DNA of 64,000 nucleotides from an uncultured Cellulomonas sp. (GTDB lineage: Bacteria > Actinomycetota > Actinomycetes > Actinomycetales > Cellulomonadaceae), in contig NZ_CANLTL010000010.1 of assembly GCF_947494015.1 (NCBI RefSeq), positions 1 to 64,000 on the forward strand, in the 5' to 3' direction. Below are positions 53,625 through 63,341 of the stretch, one piece after another; position 1 is the stretch's first letter; the number at the start of each line of letters is the position of its first letter. The position numbers were made by a program, and so were the translations under genes. The notes under the pieces are model-generated. The model was not told the DNA's origin and made no database searches. It was given only the letters and a program-made list of their open reading frames with translations.

Positions 53625-54653
53625 GTGCGCGTGCTCGTCACCGGGACCGAGGGCTACCTCGGGTCCCTGCTCGCCCCGACCCTGCTCGCCGAGGGCCACG
53701 ACGTGCTCGGGGTCGACACCGGCCTGTACAAGGAGGGCTGGCTGTACAACGGCTCGCCCCGCACCCCTCAGACGCTCGTCACGGACATCCGGCACCTGGA
53801 GGTCGGCGACCTCGAGGGCGTCGACGCCGTCGTGCACATGGCCGAGCTCAGCAACGACCCGATCGGCGACCTCATCGGGGACGTCACGTACGACATCAAC
53901 CACCACGGGTCCGTGCGGCTGGCCGGGCTGGCCAAGGCCGCCGGCGTGAGCCGGTTCGTGTACATGTCCTCGTGCAGCGTCTACGGCGTCGCCGACGGCA
54001 CCGTGGACGAGACGAGCCCGGTCAACCCGCAGACCGCGTACGCCCGGTGCAAGGCGCTGGTCGAGCGCGACGTCCTGCCGATGGCCGACGACGACTTCTC
54101 GCCCACCTTCCTGCGCAACGCCACCGCGTTCGGCGCCTCGCCGCGGATGCGGTTCGACATCGTGCTGAACAACCTCGCCGGGCTCGCCTGGACCGAGGGT
54201 CGCATCGCGATGACCAGCGACGGCACGCCGTGGCGTCCGCTCGTGCACGGCCTGGACATCGCCGCCGCCATCCGGGCGGTGCTCGCCGCCCCGCGCGAGG
54301 ACGTGCACGGGCAGGTGCTCAACGTCGGCAGCGCCGAGCAGAACTACACCGTGCGCCAGATCGCCGAGATCGTGGCCGCGGAGTTCCCCGGCTGCGAGGT
54401 CTCCTTCGGGGCCCCCAGCGCCGACAACCGCAGCTACCGGGTCGCGTTCGACAAGATCCGCTCCGTGCTGCCCGGCTACGAGTGCGCCTGGGACGCCCGC
54501 ACCGGTGCGGCCCAGCTGCGCGAGGTGTTCGAGCGCATCGACCTCGACGCCGCGACGTTCACCGGACGCGGTCACACGCGCCTGAAGCAGATCGAGCACC
54601 TGATGCGGACCCGCCAGGTGGATGACCAGCTCTTCTGGACGGTGCCCGCATGA
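53625..54653 (+). CDS. NAD-dependent sugar epimerase/dehydratase (extended SDR)
   Basis: The 342-residue protein shows the Rossmann motif VTGTEGYLG, the SCSVYG strand with its Ser, and the catalytic Tyr-x-x-x-Lys in AYARCKALVE. It belongs to the extended SDR group that modifies nucleotide sugars. In this block it could act as a 4,6-dehydratase or a reductase; the sequence does not settle this. The start is GTG and the stop overlaps the next start (ATGA). Confidence 0.9.
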   Translation: MRVLVTGTEGYLGSLLAPTLLAEGHDVLGVDTGLYKEGWLYNGSPRTPQTLVTDIRHLEVGDLEGVDAVVHMAELSNDPIGDLIGDVTYDINHHGSVRLAGLAKAAGVSRFVYMSSCSVYGVADGTVDETSPVNPQTAYARCKALVERDVLPMADDDFSPTFLRNATAFGASPRMRFDIVLNNLAGLAWTEGRIAMTSDGTPWRPLVHGLDIAAAIRAVLAAPREDVHGQVLNVGSAEQNYTVRQIAEIVAAEFPGCEVSFGAPSADNRSYRVAFDKIRSVLPGYECAWDARTGAAQLREVFERIDLDAATFTGRGHTRLKQIEHLMRTRQVDDQLFWTVPA

Positions 54654-55192
54654 GGTTCACCCCGACCGCCGTCGACGGCGCCTGGATCGTCGACCTCGAG
54701 CCGCACAGCGACGACCGGGGGATGTTCGCCCGGTCCTTCGACGCCGAGGAGTTCGCCGCGCACGGCCTGGACGCCGCGGTGGTGCAGGCCAACCTGTCGT
54801 TCAACCACCACGCCGGCACCGTGCGTGGGCTGCACCGGCAGGTCCCGCCGCACGCGGAGGGCAAGCTCGTGCGGTGCATCGCCGGCGGGATCGTGGACGT
54901 CGCCGCCGACGTGCGGCCCGGGTCGGCGACCTACGGCCGGCACGTCATGGTCGAGCTCACCGCCGCCAACCGGCGCGCGCTGTTCGTCCCGCCGTACGTG
55001 GCCCACGGCTACCAGACGCTCGTGGCCGACACCGAGGTGATGTACCAGGTCAGCGGGCCGTACGCGCCGGGCGGCGAGGAGGGCTACCGGCACGACGACC
55101 CGGACCTCGCCATCGCCTGGCCGCTGCCCGTCTCGACCATCTCCGCCAAGGACGCCGGCTGGCCGCTGCTCGCCGAGCGGGTGGACCGGTGA
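54650..55192 (+). CDS. dTDP-4-dehydrorhamnose 3,5-epimerase-like protein
   Basis: The 180-residue cupin-fold protein has RGMFARSF, NLSFNHHAGTVRGLHRQ with the catalytic His region, KLVRCIAGGIVDV, and a conserved Y-x-x-PYAP end. It is an RmlC homologue, acting at C3 and/or C5 of a 4-keto nucleotide sugar. The context with a cytidylyltransferase suggests a CDP-linked rather than dTDP-linked substrate. Both ends overlap neighbouring genes by four bases. Confidence 0.9.
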   Translation: MRFTPTAVDGAWIVDLEPHSDDRGMFARSFDAEEFAAHGLDAAVVQANLSFNHHAGTVRGLHRQVPPHAEGKLVRCIAGGIVDVAADVRPGSATYGRHVMVELTAANRRALFVPPYVAHGYQTLVADTEVMYQVSGPYAPGGEEGYRHDDPDLAIAWPLPVSTISAKDAGWPLLAERVDR

Positions 55193-56484
55193 TCGTCGTC
55201 GACAGCCTGCTCGCCGAGCGGCAGCGGAACGGGCGGCCGGTGCGAGTCGCCCTCGTCGGCGCCGGGTTCATGGGTCGCGGACTGGTCAACCAGATCGTCA
55301 ACGCGACGCCCGGCATGGACGTGGTCGCCATCGCCGCCCGCCGCCCCGAGCAGGGGGTGCGCGCCTTCACCGAGGCCGGCGCCGCGCACGTCGCGACGGC
55401 GGACGACGTCACCGCCGTGGACCGCGCCGTCCGGGCGGGCACGCCCGTGGTGACCCCGGACTGGCGAGCGGTCGTGGCCGCCGACGGCGTGGACGTCGTC
55501 GTGGACGTGACCGGCGCCGTCGAGCTCGGCGCGCACGTCGCCCTGGCCTGCTTCGAGCACGGCAAGCACCTGGTGCTGATGAACGCCGAGGTGGACGCGA
55601 CGGTCGGGCCCGAGCTCGCCCGACGGGCCGACGCGGCCGGCGTCGTGTACACCGGCTGCGACGGCGACCAGCCGGGCGTGCAGATGAACCTCGTGCGGTT
55701 CGTGCGCGGCCTCGGCCTGGAGCCCCTGGTCGCCGGCAACATCAAGGGCCTGCAGGACCCGTACCGCAACCCGACCACGCAGGAGGGCTTCGCCCGGCGG
55801 TGGGGCCAGGACCCGCACATGGTGACGAGCTTCGCCGACGGCACCAAGATCAGCATGGAGCAGGCGGTCGTCGCGAACGCGACCGGGATGAGCGTGCACC
55901 GGCGGGGCATGCTCGGCCGTGACCACCACGAGCACGTCGACACGCTCGTGGACCACTACGACGTCGACGAGCTGCGCAGCCTCGGTGGAGCGGTGGACTA
56001 CGTGGTCGGCGCCCAGCCGGGACCCGGCGTCTACGTGCTCGGCACTCACGACGACCCCAGGCAGCGGCACTACCTCGAGCTCTACAAGCTCGGCACCGGG
56101 CCGCTGTACAGCTTCTACACGCCCTACCACCTGTGCCACTTCGAGGTGCCCACCACCATCGCGCGCGCCGCGCTGCTGGGCGACGCGACGATCCGGCCGC
56201 TGTCCGGCCGACCGAGCGTGGAGGTGCTGACGACCGCCAAGACGCCGCTCGCGGCGGGGACCGTGCTGGACGGGCTCGGCGGGTACCACACCTACGGCCA
56301 GGCCGAGCGGGCCGACGTCACCGCGACCCAGCGCCTGCTGCCGATCGGTGTCGCCGAGGGCTGCACCCTGGTGCGCGACGTGCCGCAGGACGCGGTCCTC
56401 ACCTACGACGACGTCGTGCTGCCCGAGGGGCGTCTGGTGGACCGGCTGCGCGCCGAGCAGGATGCCCGGGTGCCGTCAGCCTGA
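55189..56484 (+). CDS. SAF-domain NAD(P) oxidoreductase
   Basis: The 431-residue protein has a homoserine-dehydrogenase-like Rossmann start (VALVGAGFMGRGLVNQI) and a middle catalytic region (GCDGDQPGVQMNLVRF, GNIKGLQDPYRNPTT). A C-terminal SAF domain (about 330-425) contains LTTAKTPLAAGTVLDGLGGY. Such proteins recur in polysaccharide clusters, but their reaction is not established to my knowledge. The GTG start overlaps the epimerase stop by four bases. Confidence 0.85.
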   Translation: MIVVDSLLAERQRNGRPVRVALVGAGFMGRGLVNQIVNATPGMDVVAIAARRPEQGVRAFTEAGAAHVATADDVTAVDRAVRAGTPVVTPDWRAVVAADGVDVVVDVTGAVELGAHVALACFEHGKHLVLMNAEVDATVGPELARRADAAGVVYTGCDGDQPGVQMNLVRFVRGLGLEPLVAGNIKGLQDPYRNPTTQEGFARRWGQDPHMVTSFADGTKISMEQAVVANATGMSVHRRGMLGRDHHEHVDTLVDHYDVDELRSLGGAVDYVVGAQPGPGVYVLGTHDDPRQRHYLELYKLGTGPLYSFYTPYHLCHFEVPTTIARAALLGDATIRPLSGRPSVEVLTTAKTPLAAGTVLDGLGGYHTYGQAERADVTATQRLLPIGVAEGCTLVRDVPQDAVLTYDDVVLPEGRLVDRLRAEQDARVPSA

Positions 56485-56502
56485 CGCGCGACCCGCCGCC
56501 GG

Positions 56503-58860
56503 TCACCCCCCGGGGGTGCTCGGCGTCGGGACGCGGTCGAGGCGCTCGGGGCCGCGCGACCGGTGCCACCGGTCGAGCGCCTCGACCGGCGCCGGGCGGG
56601 CGTGCACGTAGCCCTGGCTCTCGTCGCAGCCCAGCCGGCGCAGCGCGTCGAGCGTCCCCTCGTCCTCCACGCCCTCGGCGACCAGCCGCAGCCCGAGGCG
56701 GTGCGCGAGGTCGACCGTGCCGGCGACGATCGCGGCGGTGCGCTCGTCGCGCAGCAGCCGGGACACGAACGCCCGGTCGAGCTTGAGCTCGCTCGCCGGC
56801 AGGTCGTTGAGGTACGCGAGCGACGAGTGCCCGGTGCCGTAGTCGTCGATGCTCAGCCCCACCCCCCGGGCCGCGACCGCGTGCGCGGCCCGCAGCCCGC
56901 CGGCGGCGTCGGCCATGAGCGTGGTCTCGGTGACCTCCAGCACCAGCAGCGCCGGGTCGACGCCGGTGACCTGCAGCACCTCGTCCAGCAGCGGCAGCAG
57001 GTCCGGGTGCGTCAGCACGCTCGTGGACAGGTTGACCGAGACCCGCCACCGGCGCCCCGCCGCCTGCCACCCGGCGGCCAGGCGCGCGGCGGTCCACAGC
57101 ACCAACGAGGTCAGGTGCGGCATGAGCCCGTGCTCCTCGACGAGGTCCAGGAACTCCCCGGGAGCGAGCAGCCCGTGGCGGGGGTGCCGCCAGCGGACCA
57201 GCGCCTCGACGCCCGCGACGTCCCCGGTCGCCAGGTCCACCTGCGGCTGGTAGTGCACGACGATGCGCCGGCCCCGGCGGGGACCGGGCTCGAGCTCGGA
57301 GCGAAGCTCCTCCAGGCGCCGGGCGCTCTCGCGGGCCGCCCGGTCGATCCCCTGGTCGTACCGGGCGACGCCGCCCCCGGTCGACTTGGCGCCGTACATC
57401 GCGGTGTCCGCGCGGCGCAGCAGCTCGCCGCCGTCGACGCCGGGGCTGCCGGCGGCGACGCCGATGCTCGCGCTGCAGTGCACCGGGTGGCCGGCGATCT
57501 CGACGACGTCGCGGACCGCCTCGGCCAGACGCGCCGCGAGCGCGGCGGCGTCGTCCTCGTCGGACAGCACGAGCACGGCGAACTCGTCACCGCCGAGCCG
57601 CGCCAGCAGCCCGGACGGGGGGACGAGGGCGTCCAGCCGGGCCGCGACCGAGCGCAGCAGGGCGTCGCCCGTCGCGTGGCCGTAGCGGTCGTTGACCTCC
57701 TTGAAGCGGTCGACGTCCAGCACCAGCAGGCACAGGACCTGCTGGCGGGCGACGGCGTCGTGCAGGCGCTGGGTCAGGGCGCGCCGGTTGGCGATGCCGG
57801 TGAGCTCGTCCGTGTGCGCCTCGAGGCGGGTCTGGGCGAGCAGCGCGAGGTCCCGGATGAGGTGGACCACGCGCACGCTGACACCGATCACCGCGGCCAC
57901 CGCGAAGGCCATCGGGGCGTACGCGGCCTGCCCGCCCAGTCCTGCGGGCGCGGCCCGGGAGGCACGCTCGCTGGTGAGCACGAGGACGGTGACGCTCGCC
58001 AGCAGCACGACGAAGGCGCCGATGGTGGGGGCCTGCGGGGTCGCCTGCCTCGGTGCGGCCACGACCGGGGCGCGCAGCGTGCAGACCACGAGCAGGGCGG
58101 CGGTGAGCACCCAGCCCAGCAGCGGGCGCCCGGCCGCGTCCGGCTGCGCGCCGGCGACCAGGAATGCCGTCTCGCCGGCGGCCGCGGCCGCGAGCGCCGC
58201 TGCGACGCCCCACACGCGGGGGTCGCGCTGCAGCCCGCCGAGGGACGCGATCGTCAGGGTGGTGCCGAGCAGCATGAGGGCGGCGGAGATCCGCAGCAAC
58301 GATCCCTGCAGGACCCACCACGGCAGCCCGACCAGGCCGCTGCCCACCCAGATCAGGCCCAGGTTCGCCGCCGCCACGAGGGCGAGCACGGCGCTGAGCC
58401 CGTTGAGCCAGTCGCCGGGGTCCGCGACCAGGGTGCGGTACCGGTTCCAGCGGATCAGCCCCTGGTACACCCAGGGGGTCGCCCCCAGCGCCGCGACGCC
58501 CAGCACCGTGGGACCCCAGCCGGTGCGGACCAGCCCGGACGGGGCGGCCGCGTCGACCACCAGCTGGCCCAGCGCGCCCGCCGCGAGCACGGCCAGGGCA
58601 CGCGACAGCCACGACCACAGGTCGTGCTCGGCCCCGTCGCCGGCGGCGTCCGCCCGGGCGCGGGCCCGGAGCACCACGCCGGCGCCGACCAGCACCGCGA
58701 GGGCGAGCCCGTCCCGGCCGAGGTCCGCCGCGGTCCCGGGCGCGACCGCGGCCACGCCGGCGCAGGCGACGGCCGACGCCAGGACGGCGACGGCAGCGGC
58801 CGGGGGCCGGGCGCCGGGGCGGCGCGGGCGGACGAGGTGCACGAGGCCCCATCGGTGCAT
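56503..58860 (-). CDS. Membrane GGDEF-EAL protein (cyclic di-GMP turnover)
   Basis: The 785-residue protein has a hydrophobic N-terminal half with about nine membrane helices (20-330). A GGDEF domain (about 345-505) has an intact RLGGDEFAVL site. An EAL domain (about 530-775) has EALVRWRHP, LEVTETTLM, LSIDDYGTGHSSL, ELKLDR and VAEGVEDE, the full set of catalytic residues. Both synthesis and breakdown of cyclic di-GMP are therefore possible. The ATG at 58860 opens the hydrophobic part. The gene is divergent from a small hypothetical gene. Confidence 0.92.
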   Translation of the reverse strand: MHRWGLVHLVRPRRPGARPPAAAVAVLASAVACAGVAAVAPGTAADLGRDGLALAVLVGAGVVLRARARADAAGDGAEHDLWSWLSRALAVLAAGALGQLVVDAAAPSGLVRTGWGPTVLGVAALGATPWVYQGLIRWNRYRTLVADPGDWLNGLSAVLALVAAANLGLIWVGSGLVGLPWWVLQGSLLRISAALMLLGTTLTIASLGGLQRDPRVWGVAAALAAAAAGETAFLVAGAQPDAAGRPLLGWVLTAALLVVCTLRAPVVAAPRQATPQAPTIGAFVVLLASVTVLVLTSERASRAAPAGLGGQAAYAPMAFAVAAVIGVSVRVVHLIRDLALLAQTRLEAHTDELTGIANRRALTQRLHDAVARQQVLCLLVLDVDRFKEVNDRYGHATGDALLRSVAARLDALVPPSGLLARLGGDEFAVLVLSDEDDAAALAARLAEAVRDVVEIAGHPVHCSASIGVAAGSPGVDGGELLRRADTAMYGAKSTGGGVARYDQGIDRAARESARRLEELRSELEPGPRRGRRIVVHYQPQVDLATGDVAGVEALVRWRHPRHGLLAPGEFLDLVEEHGLMPHLTSLVLWTAARLAAGWQAAGRRWRVSVNLSTSVLTHPDLLPLLDEVLQVTGVDPALLVLEVTETTLMADAAGGLRAAHAVAARGVGLSIDDYGTGHSSLAYLNDLPASELKLDRAFVSRLLRDERTAAIVAGTVDLAHRLGLRLVAEGVEDEGTLDALRRLGCDESQGYVHARPAPVEALDRWHRSRGPERLDRVPTPSTPGG

Positions 58861-58998
58861 CCGCGGCGGCGATGAGCCACCCGGCCGGGTGAGGCGCCGT
58901 CGGCCGTCCGGGCGTCCCCGCCCGCGCGGGTTCGCCCGACCGGGTGGCGCGTCGCCGACGCCGCCGGCCGCGGGCGAGATGTCCCCTATGGTCGATCT

Positions 58999-59295
58999 GT
59001 GACCATCCAGCAGCACCACGACGTGGCCAGCGCGCTGCTCGACGCCCTGGTCGCGCTCGACCCCGACGACCACGAGGCCTCGGCGCACGCCATCCCGGTC
59101 GCCCTCGCGCGCCTCGACGAGGTGACCGGCGACGCCACGTCGCCCGGCGGGCCGTCGTCCGACGTGGGTGCCTCCGCGGTGGCGTACGGCGCTCTCGAGC
59201 TCGCCCACGTGTGCGTCGCGCTGGTCGCGGGGGTCAAGGGCGTCGACCGGCTCGACGTCATCGCCGCGCTGCGTCCGCTGTTCACCGCGGCGTAG
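58999..59295 (+). CDS. Small hypothetical protein, 98 aa
   Basis: The GTG-started product is Ala- and Asp-rich with helical potential (HHDVASALLDALVALDPDD at the start, LRPLFTAA at the end) and has no membrane helix. It lies between the divergent GGDEF-EAL gene and the ABC transporter operon. Codon use resembles neighbouring genes, so it is likely real. No family recognised. Confidence 0.55.
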   Translation: MTIQQHHDVASALLDALVALDPDDHEASAHAIPVALARLDEVTGDATSPGGPSSDVGASAVAYGALELAHVCVALVAGVKGVDRLDVIAALRPLFTAA

Positions 59296-59432
59296 CTCCC
59301 ACCGCGGCGCAGGTCCCACCGCGGCGTAGGTCACACCGCGGGCTCGCGTCCCGCGGGAACATCGCCGACCGGGTGCTGTTGGTTCTGGTGCGGGCGCGTC
59401 GCCCGCCGACGAGACACCCAGGAGAGCCCTCG

Positions 59433-60224
59433 ATGTTCAGCAAGCGCGCCACCATCGCCGTCCTCGCCGGAGCCGGCCTCGCCCTGGCCGGCTGCAGCGC
59501 CGACGACGCCGTCTCGCCCGCCGAGTCCGGCGCCGCGACGGGAGAGGCCGGCGTGCTGCGCGTGGGGACCGAGGGCACCTACTCCCCGTTCTCCTTCCAC
59601 GACACCGCGAGCAACGACCTGACCGGGTACGACGTCGACGTCATCACCGCGGTCGCCGACGAGCTCGGCATGGAGGTCGAGTTCTCCGAGGTGCCGTGGG
59701 ACGCCATCTTCGCGGGCCTGGAGGCCGGCCGGTACGACGTCGTCGCCAACCAGGTGTCGGTCACGCCCGAGCGCGAGGAGATCTACGACTTCTCCGAGCC
59801 GTACACCGTGTCCACCGGCGCCATCGTCACGCGGGCCGGTGACGAGTCGGTCTCCGGACCGGCGGACCTCGCCGGCAAGACGTCCGCGCAGTCGGCCACC
59901 AGCAACTGGGCCGACGTCGTGACCGAGGCCGGCGCGCAGGTCGAGGCGGTCGAGGGCTTCACCCAGGCGGTCGCCCTGCTCAAGCAGGAGCGCGTCGACG
60001 TCACGGTCAACGACAACCTCGCGGTGCTCAACTACCTCGAGACGACCGGTGACACCGACATCGAGATCGCGGCCGAGCTCGAGACCGGCACCGAGCAGGC
60101 GTTCGCCTTCGTCCAGGACTCCGAGCTCACCGCCCAGGTCGACGAGGCCCTCGCCACGCTGCGGGCCGACGGCACCCTCGCCGACATCTCCCAGAAGTGG
60201 TTCGGCGCCGACGTGACCCAGTGA
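59433..60224 (+). CDS. Polar amino acid ABC transporter, substrate-binding lipoprotein
   Basis: The 263-residue protein has a lipoprotein signal ([11 protein letters not shown], Cys21) and the family 3 solute-binding fold. [39 protein letters not shown] and YDFSEPYTV resemble the cystine-binding FliY/TcyA group more than the glutamine group. It begins a three-gene ABC transporter, followed by the permease after 86 bases. Substrate cystine is inferred. Confidence 0.9.
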   Translation: MFSKRATIAVLAGAGLALAGCSADDAVSPAESGAATGEAGVLRVGTEGTYSPFSFHDTASNDLTGYDVDVITAVADELGMEVEFSEVPWDAIFAGLEAGRYDVVANQVSVTPEREEIYDFSEPYTVSTGAIVTRAGDESVSGPADLAGKTSAQSATSNWADVVTEAGAQVEAVEGFTQAVALLKQERVDVTVNDNLAVLNYLETTGDTDIEIAAELETGTEQAFAFVQDSELTAQVDEALATLRADGTLADISQKWFGADVTQ

Positions 60225-60310
60225 GGCGGCGCCTGAGCCGGTACCCGGGTCGGTGCCGGCCGGTGGCGGCTCGCCGGGTGCCGCCCGGCGTGCGGGCCTA
60301 GGGTCGGCGC

Positions 60311-60982
60311 GTGGGCGAAGGCATCGACTGGCAGCTCGTGGGCGACTCGCTCGTCCCCCTGCTCATGGGGCTCGTCCACGGGACGATCCCGCTCACCGCG
60401 ATCACCTTCGTGCTGGGGCTCGCCCTGGCGTTGGTGGTCGCGCTCATGCGGCTGTCGAAGAGCCGGGTGCTGTCCGGCGTCGCCCGGGCGTACGTGTCGG
60501 TGATCCGGGGCACACCCCTGCTGGTGCAGCTGTTCATCATCTTCTACGGCCTGCCGAGCCTCGGTCTGACCATCGGGGCCTTCCCGAGCGCGGTCATCGC
60601 GTTCACGCTCAACGTCGGTGCGTACGCGTCCGAGGTGATCCGGGCGTCCATCCTGGCGGTGCCGCGGGGTCAGTGGGAGGCGGCGTCCACGATCGGCATG
60701 GACGGGTTCACGACGCTGCGGCGGGTCGTCCTGCCGCAGGCGACCCGGGTGGCGGTCCCGCCGTTGTCCAACACGCTGATCTCGCTGGTCAAGGACACCT
60801 CGCTGGCCTCGACCATCCTCGTCACGGAGCTGCTGCGCAAGGCCCAGGAGATCGCGGCGCCGACGTTCCAGTTCTTCACGCTCTACACGGTCGCGGCGAT
60901 CCTCTACTGGGTCGTCTGCTTCGTGCTGTCGGTCGTGCAGTCGCGCGCCGAGGTTCGGCTGGGAAGGTACGTGACGTCATGA
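60311..60982 (+). CDS. Polar amino acid ABC transporter, permease
   Basis: The 223-residue membrane protein has five helices and the EAA loop [21 protein letters not shown], which contacts the ATPase. [15 protein letters not shown] is typical of the polar amino acid group. It starts with GTG and overlaps the ATPase gene by four bases (ATGA). Confidence 0.93.
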   Translation: MGEGIDWQLVGDSLVPLLMGLVHGTIPLTAITFVLGLALALVVALMRLSKSRVLSGVARAYVSVIRGTPLLVQLFIIFYGLPSLGLTIGAFPSAVIAFTLNVGAYASEVIRASILAVPRGQWEAASTIGMDGFTTLRRVVLPQATRVAVPPLSNTLISLVKDTSLASTILVTELLRKAQEIAAPTFQFFTLYTVAAILYWVVCFVLSVVQSRAEVRLGRYVTS

Positions 60983-61776
60983 GCACGAGCGTCGAGCACG
61001 TCGGACGGCCCGCCACCGGCGGCGGTCGCCCCCTGGTCGAGGTGCGGGACCTGCGCAAGTCGTTCGGCGAGCTGCACGTCCTGCGAGGCATGGACTTCGC
61101 GGTGCCGAGCGGATCGGTCACCGTGCTGATCGGACCGTCCGGCTCGGGCAAGACGACCGCGCTGCGCTGCCTGAACGCGCTGGAGGTCCCCGAGGCCGGG
61201 GTCGTCCGCGTCGCCGACTGCGAGGTCGACTTCGCCCGCCCGGTGGACAAGCGGACGGTCCGCACGCTGCGGTCCCAGAGCGGCATGGTCTTCCAGAGCC
61301 ATCACCTGTTCCCGCACATGACGGTGATCCAGAACGTCATGGAGGGCCCGGTGACCGTCCAGCGCCGGGCCCGCGAGCAGGCCCGCACCGACGCCCTCGC
61401 GCTGCTCGAGCGCGTCGGGCTGGCGGACAAGGCCGACCAGTTCCCGTTCCAGCTCTCCGGCGGGCAGCAGCAGCGGGTGGGCATCGCCCGGGCGCTCGCC
61501 ATCCAGCCGCGGCTCATGCTGTTCGACGAGCCGACGTCGGCGCTGGACCCCGAGCTGGTGGGGGAGGTGCTGGCGGTGATGAAGGACCTCGCCGACCAGG
61601 GCTGGACGATGGTCGTGGTGACGCACGAGATCCGCTTCGCCCAAGGCGTGGCCGACCAGGTGCTCTTCCTCGACGGCGGCGTCGTCGTGGAGCGCGGGGC
61701 GCCGGCCCAGGTGCTCACCGACCCGCGCGAGCCGCGGACCCGGCAGTTCCTGCACCGGCTGCTCGACCCGCTGTAG
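60979..61776 (+). CDS. Polar amino acid ABC transporter, ATPase
   Basis: The 265-residue ATPase has Walker [10 protein letters not shown], the signature [15 protein letters not shown], Walker B LMLFDEP, and the switch His in VVTHEI. It powers the transporter formed with the binding protein and permease just upstream. It ends 59 bases before the converging aminotransferase gene. Confidence 0.94.
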   Translation: MSTSVEHVGRPATGGGRPLVEVRDLRKSFGELHVLRGMDFAVPSGSVTVLIGPSGSGKTTALRCLNALEVPEAGVVRVADCEVDFARPVDKRTVRTLRSQSGMVFQSHHLFPHMTVIQNVMEGPVTVQRRAREQARTDALALLERVGLADKADQFPFQLSGGQQQRVGIARALAIQPRLMLFDEPTSALDPELVGEVLAVMKDLADQGWTMVVVTHEIRFAQGVADQVLFLDGGVVVERGAPAQVLTDPREPRTRQFLHRLLDPL

Positions 61777-61835
61777 GCGTCGCCCGCTGTCGGCGCCCCA
61801 CCCGCGTGAGGCGCTCGGGCCGTCGCCCGGGGTGG

Positions 61836-63140
61836 CTACCGGCGCGAGAGCTGGGCGGCCTCCAGCCGCCGGACCGCCTCGGTCGTGGTCGCGACGTCCT
61901 TGACGAAGGTGAACCGCACCCACGAGCGCAGCGCGGTCGCGGTCGCGCTGCCCGGGTGGCAGAACGCCGTCACCGGGATGGCGACCACGCCGGCACGCTC
62001 GGGCAGCAGCCGGCACAGCTCCGCGCCGTCGTCGAACCCGGCGGGCGCGGCGTCGGCCAGCAGGAAGTAGGTGCCCCGCGAGGGCGCGGGGACGAGCCCG
62101 GCCGCCCGGACGCCGTCGGCCAGCCGGTCGCGACGCTGCACCAGCGAGGCGCGCAGGCCGTCGAGGTACGCGGCGGTGCGGCCGTCGTCGTCGGCCAGGG
62201 CGAGGCCCACGGCATGCTGGAACGCACCGGGCGTGACGTAGGTGAGGAACTGCTTGACCGTGCGCACCGCGGTGACCAGGTGCTCGGGCCCGTGCACCCA
62301 GCCCACCTTCCACCCGGTCACGGACAGGCTCTTGCCGGCCGAGGAGACCGTCAGCGTCCGGCCGGCCATGCCGGGCAGCGTCGCCAGCGGGACGTGCCGC
62401 GCACCGTCGTAGGTCAGGTGCTCGTAGACGTCGTCGGTGACCACGACGGCGTCGTGCTCCCGGGCCGCCGCCGCCAGCCAGCCGAGCTCCGTGGTCGTCA
62501 GCACGGTGCCGGTGGGGTTGTGCGGGGTGTTGACCAGGACGAGGCGAGTGCGCGGCGAGAACGCCGCCCGGACGTCGGCCTCGGTGACGGCGAACCCGTC
62601 CGGGCCGGGACGCAGCGGCACCGTCCGGTGGACGCCGCCGGCCAGCGCGACGACCGCCGCATAGGCGTCGTAGAACGGCTCGAGGGTGACCACCTCGTCG
62701 CCCGGGCAGACCAGCGCGAGCACCGCGGCGGCCACCGCCTCGGTGGCGCCCGCTGTCACCAGCACCTCGCGCTCGGCGTCCACCGCCAACCCGTAGTGAC
62801 GGTGCTGGTGGGTCGCCACCGCCCGGCGCAGACCGGGCAGGCCCGGCCCGGGCGGGTACTGGTTGAGGCCGGGCGGACCGTGCGGTGCACCGAGCACGGC
62901 GTCGGCGGCGGCCTGCAGCATCCACCGGGGACCGTCGTCGTCCGGGAAGCCCTGGCCGAGGTTGAGTGCGCCGGTGCGCCGGGCGAGTGCCGTCATCTCG
63001 GCGAACACCGTGGACCGGACGCCGCCCGCAGCGTCCAGCAGGCCGACCCCGCGGGCGACACGGCGCCACGGCTCCGACGGCGGCACCGGACGCGCAGGCG
63101 CTGGCGCGGGCGACGACGGGGGCGGCTGGGACGGTTGCAC
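61836..63140 (-). CDS. PLP-dependent aminotransferase (class I/II)
   Basis: The 434-residue fold-type I enzyme has LNLGQGFPDDDGP, NTPHNPTGTVL and the PLP-binding Lys in SSAGKSLSVTGWKVGW. The first 30 residues are Pro-rich and not part of the family core. The pattern is of the kynurenine/methionine aminotransferase and DapC group. The GTG at 63140 is chosen because the frame upstream covers another gene's sequence. The exact substrate is not readable. Confidence 0.9.
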   Translation of the reverse strand: MQPSQPPPSSPAPAPARPVPPSEPWRRVARGVGLLDAAGGVRSTVFAEMTALARRTGALNLGQGFPDDDGPRWMLQAAADAVLGAPHGPPGLNQYPPGPGLPGLRRAVATHQHRHYGLAVDAEREVLVTAGATEAVAAAVLALVCPGDEVVTLEPFYDAYAAVVALAGGVHRTVPLRPGPDGFAVTEADVRAAFSPRTRLVLVNTPHNPTGTVLTTTELGWLAAAAREHDAVVVTDDVYEHLTYDGARHVPLATLPGMAGRTLTVSSAGKSLSVTGWKVGWVHGPEHLVTAVRTVKQFLTYVTPGAFQHAVGLALADDDGRTAAYLDGLRASLVQRRDRLADGVRAAGLVPAPSRGTYFLLADAAPAGFDDGAELCRLLPERAGVVAIPVTAFCHPGSATATALRSWVRFTFVKDVATTTEAVRRLEAAQLSRR

Positions 63141-63341
63141 ACGGCGAGCGTACGCGGGGCCCCTGTTGCGAGCCCGGTGCGCCGTCCCTACCGTCGAACA
63201 CGGGCACGAGCACCAGCACCAGCACGGGGGCTCGCACCGCAGCCGCCCACCCCACGGTGGGGCAGCACGGCGGTCCGTCACCGTCCGCACGAACCCGTCA
63301 CGGAGGCCCGTGGCGCCGAAGCGCACCGGAGGGACACCGCC

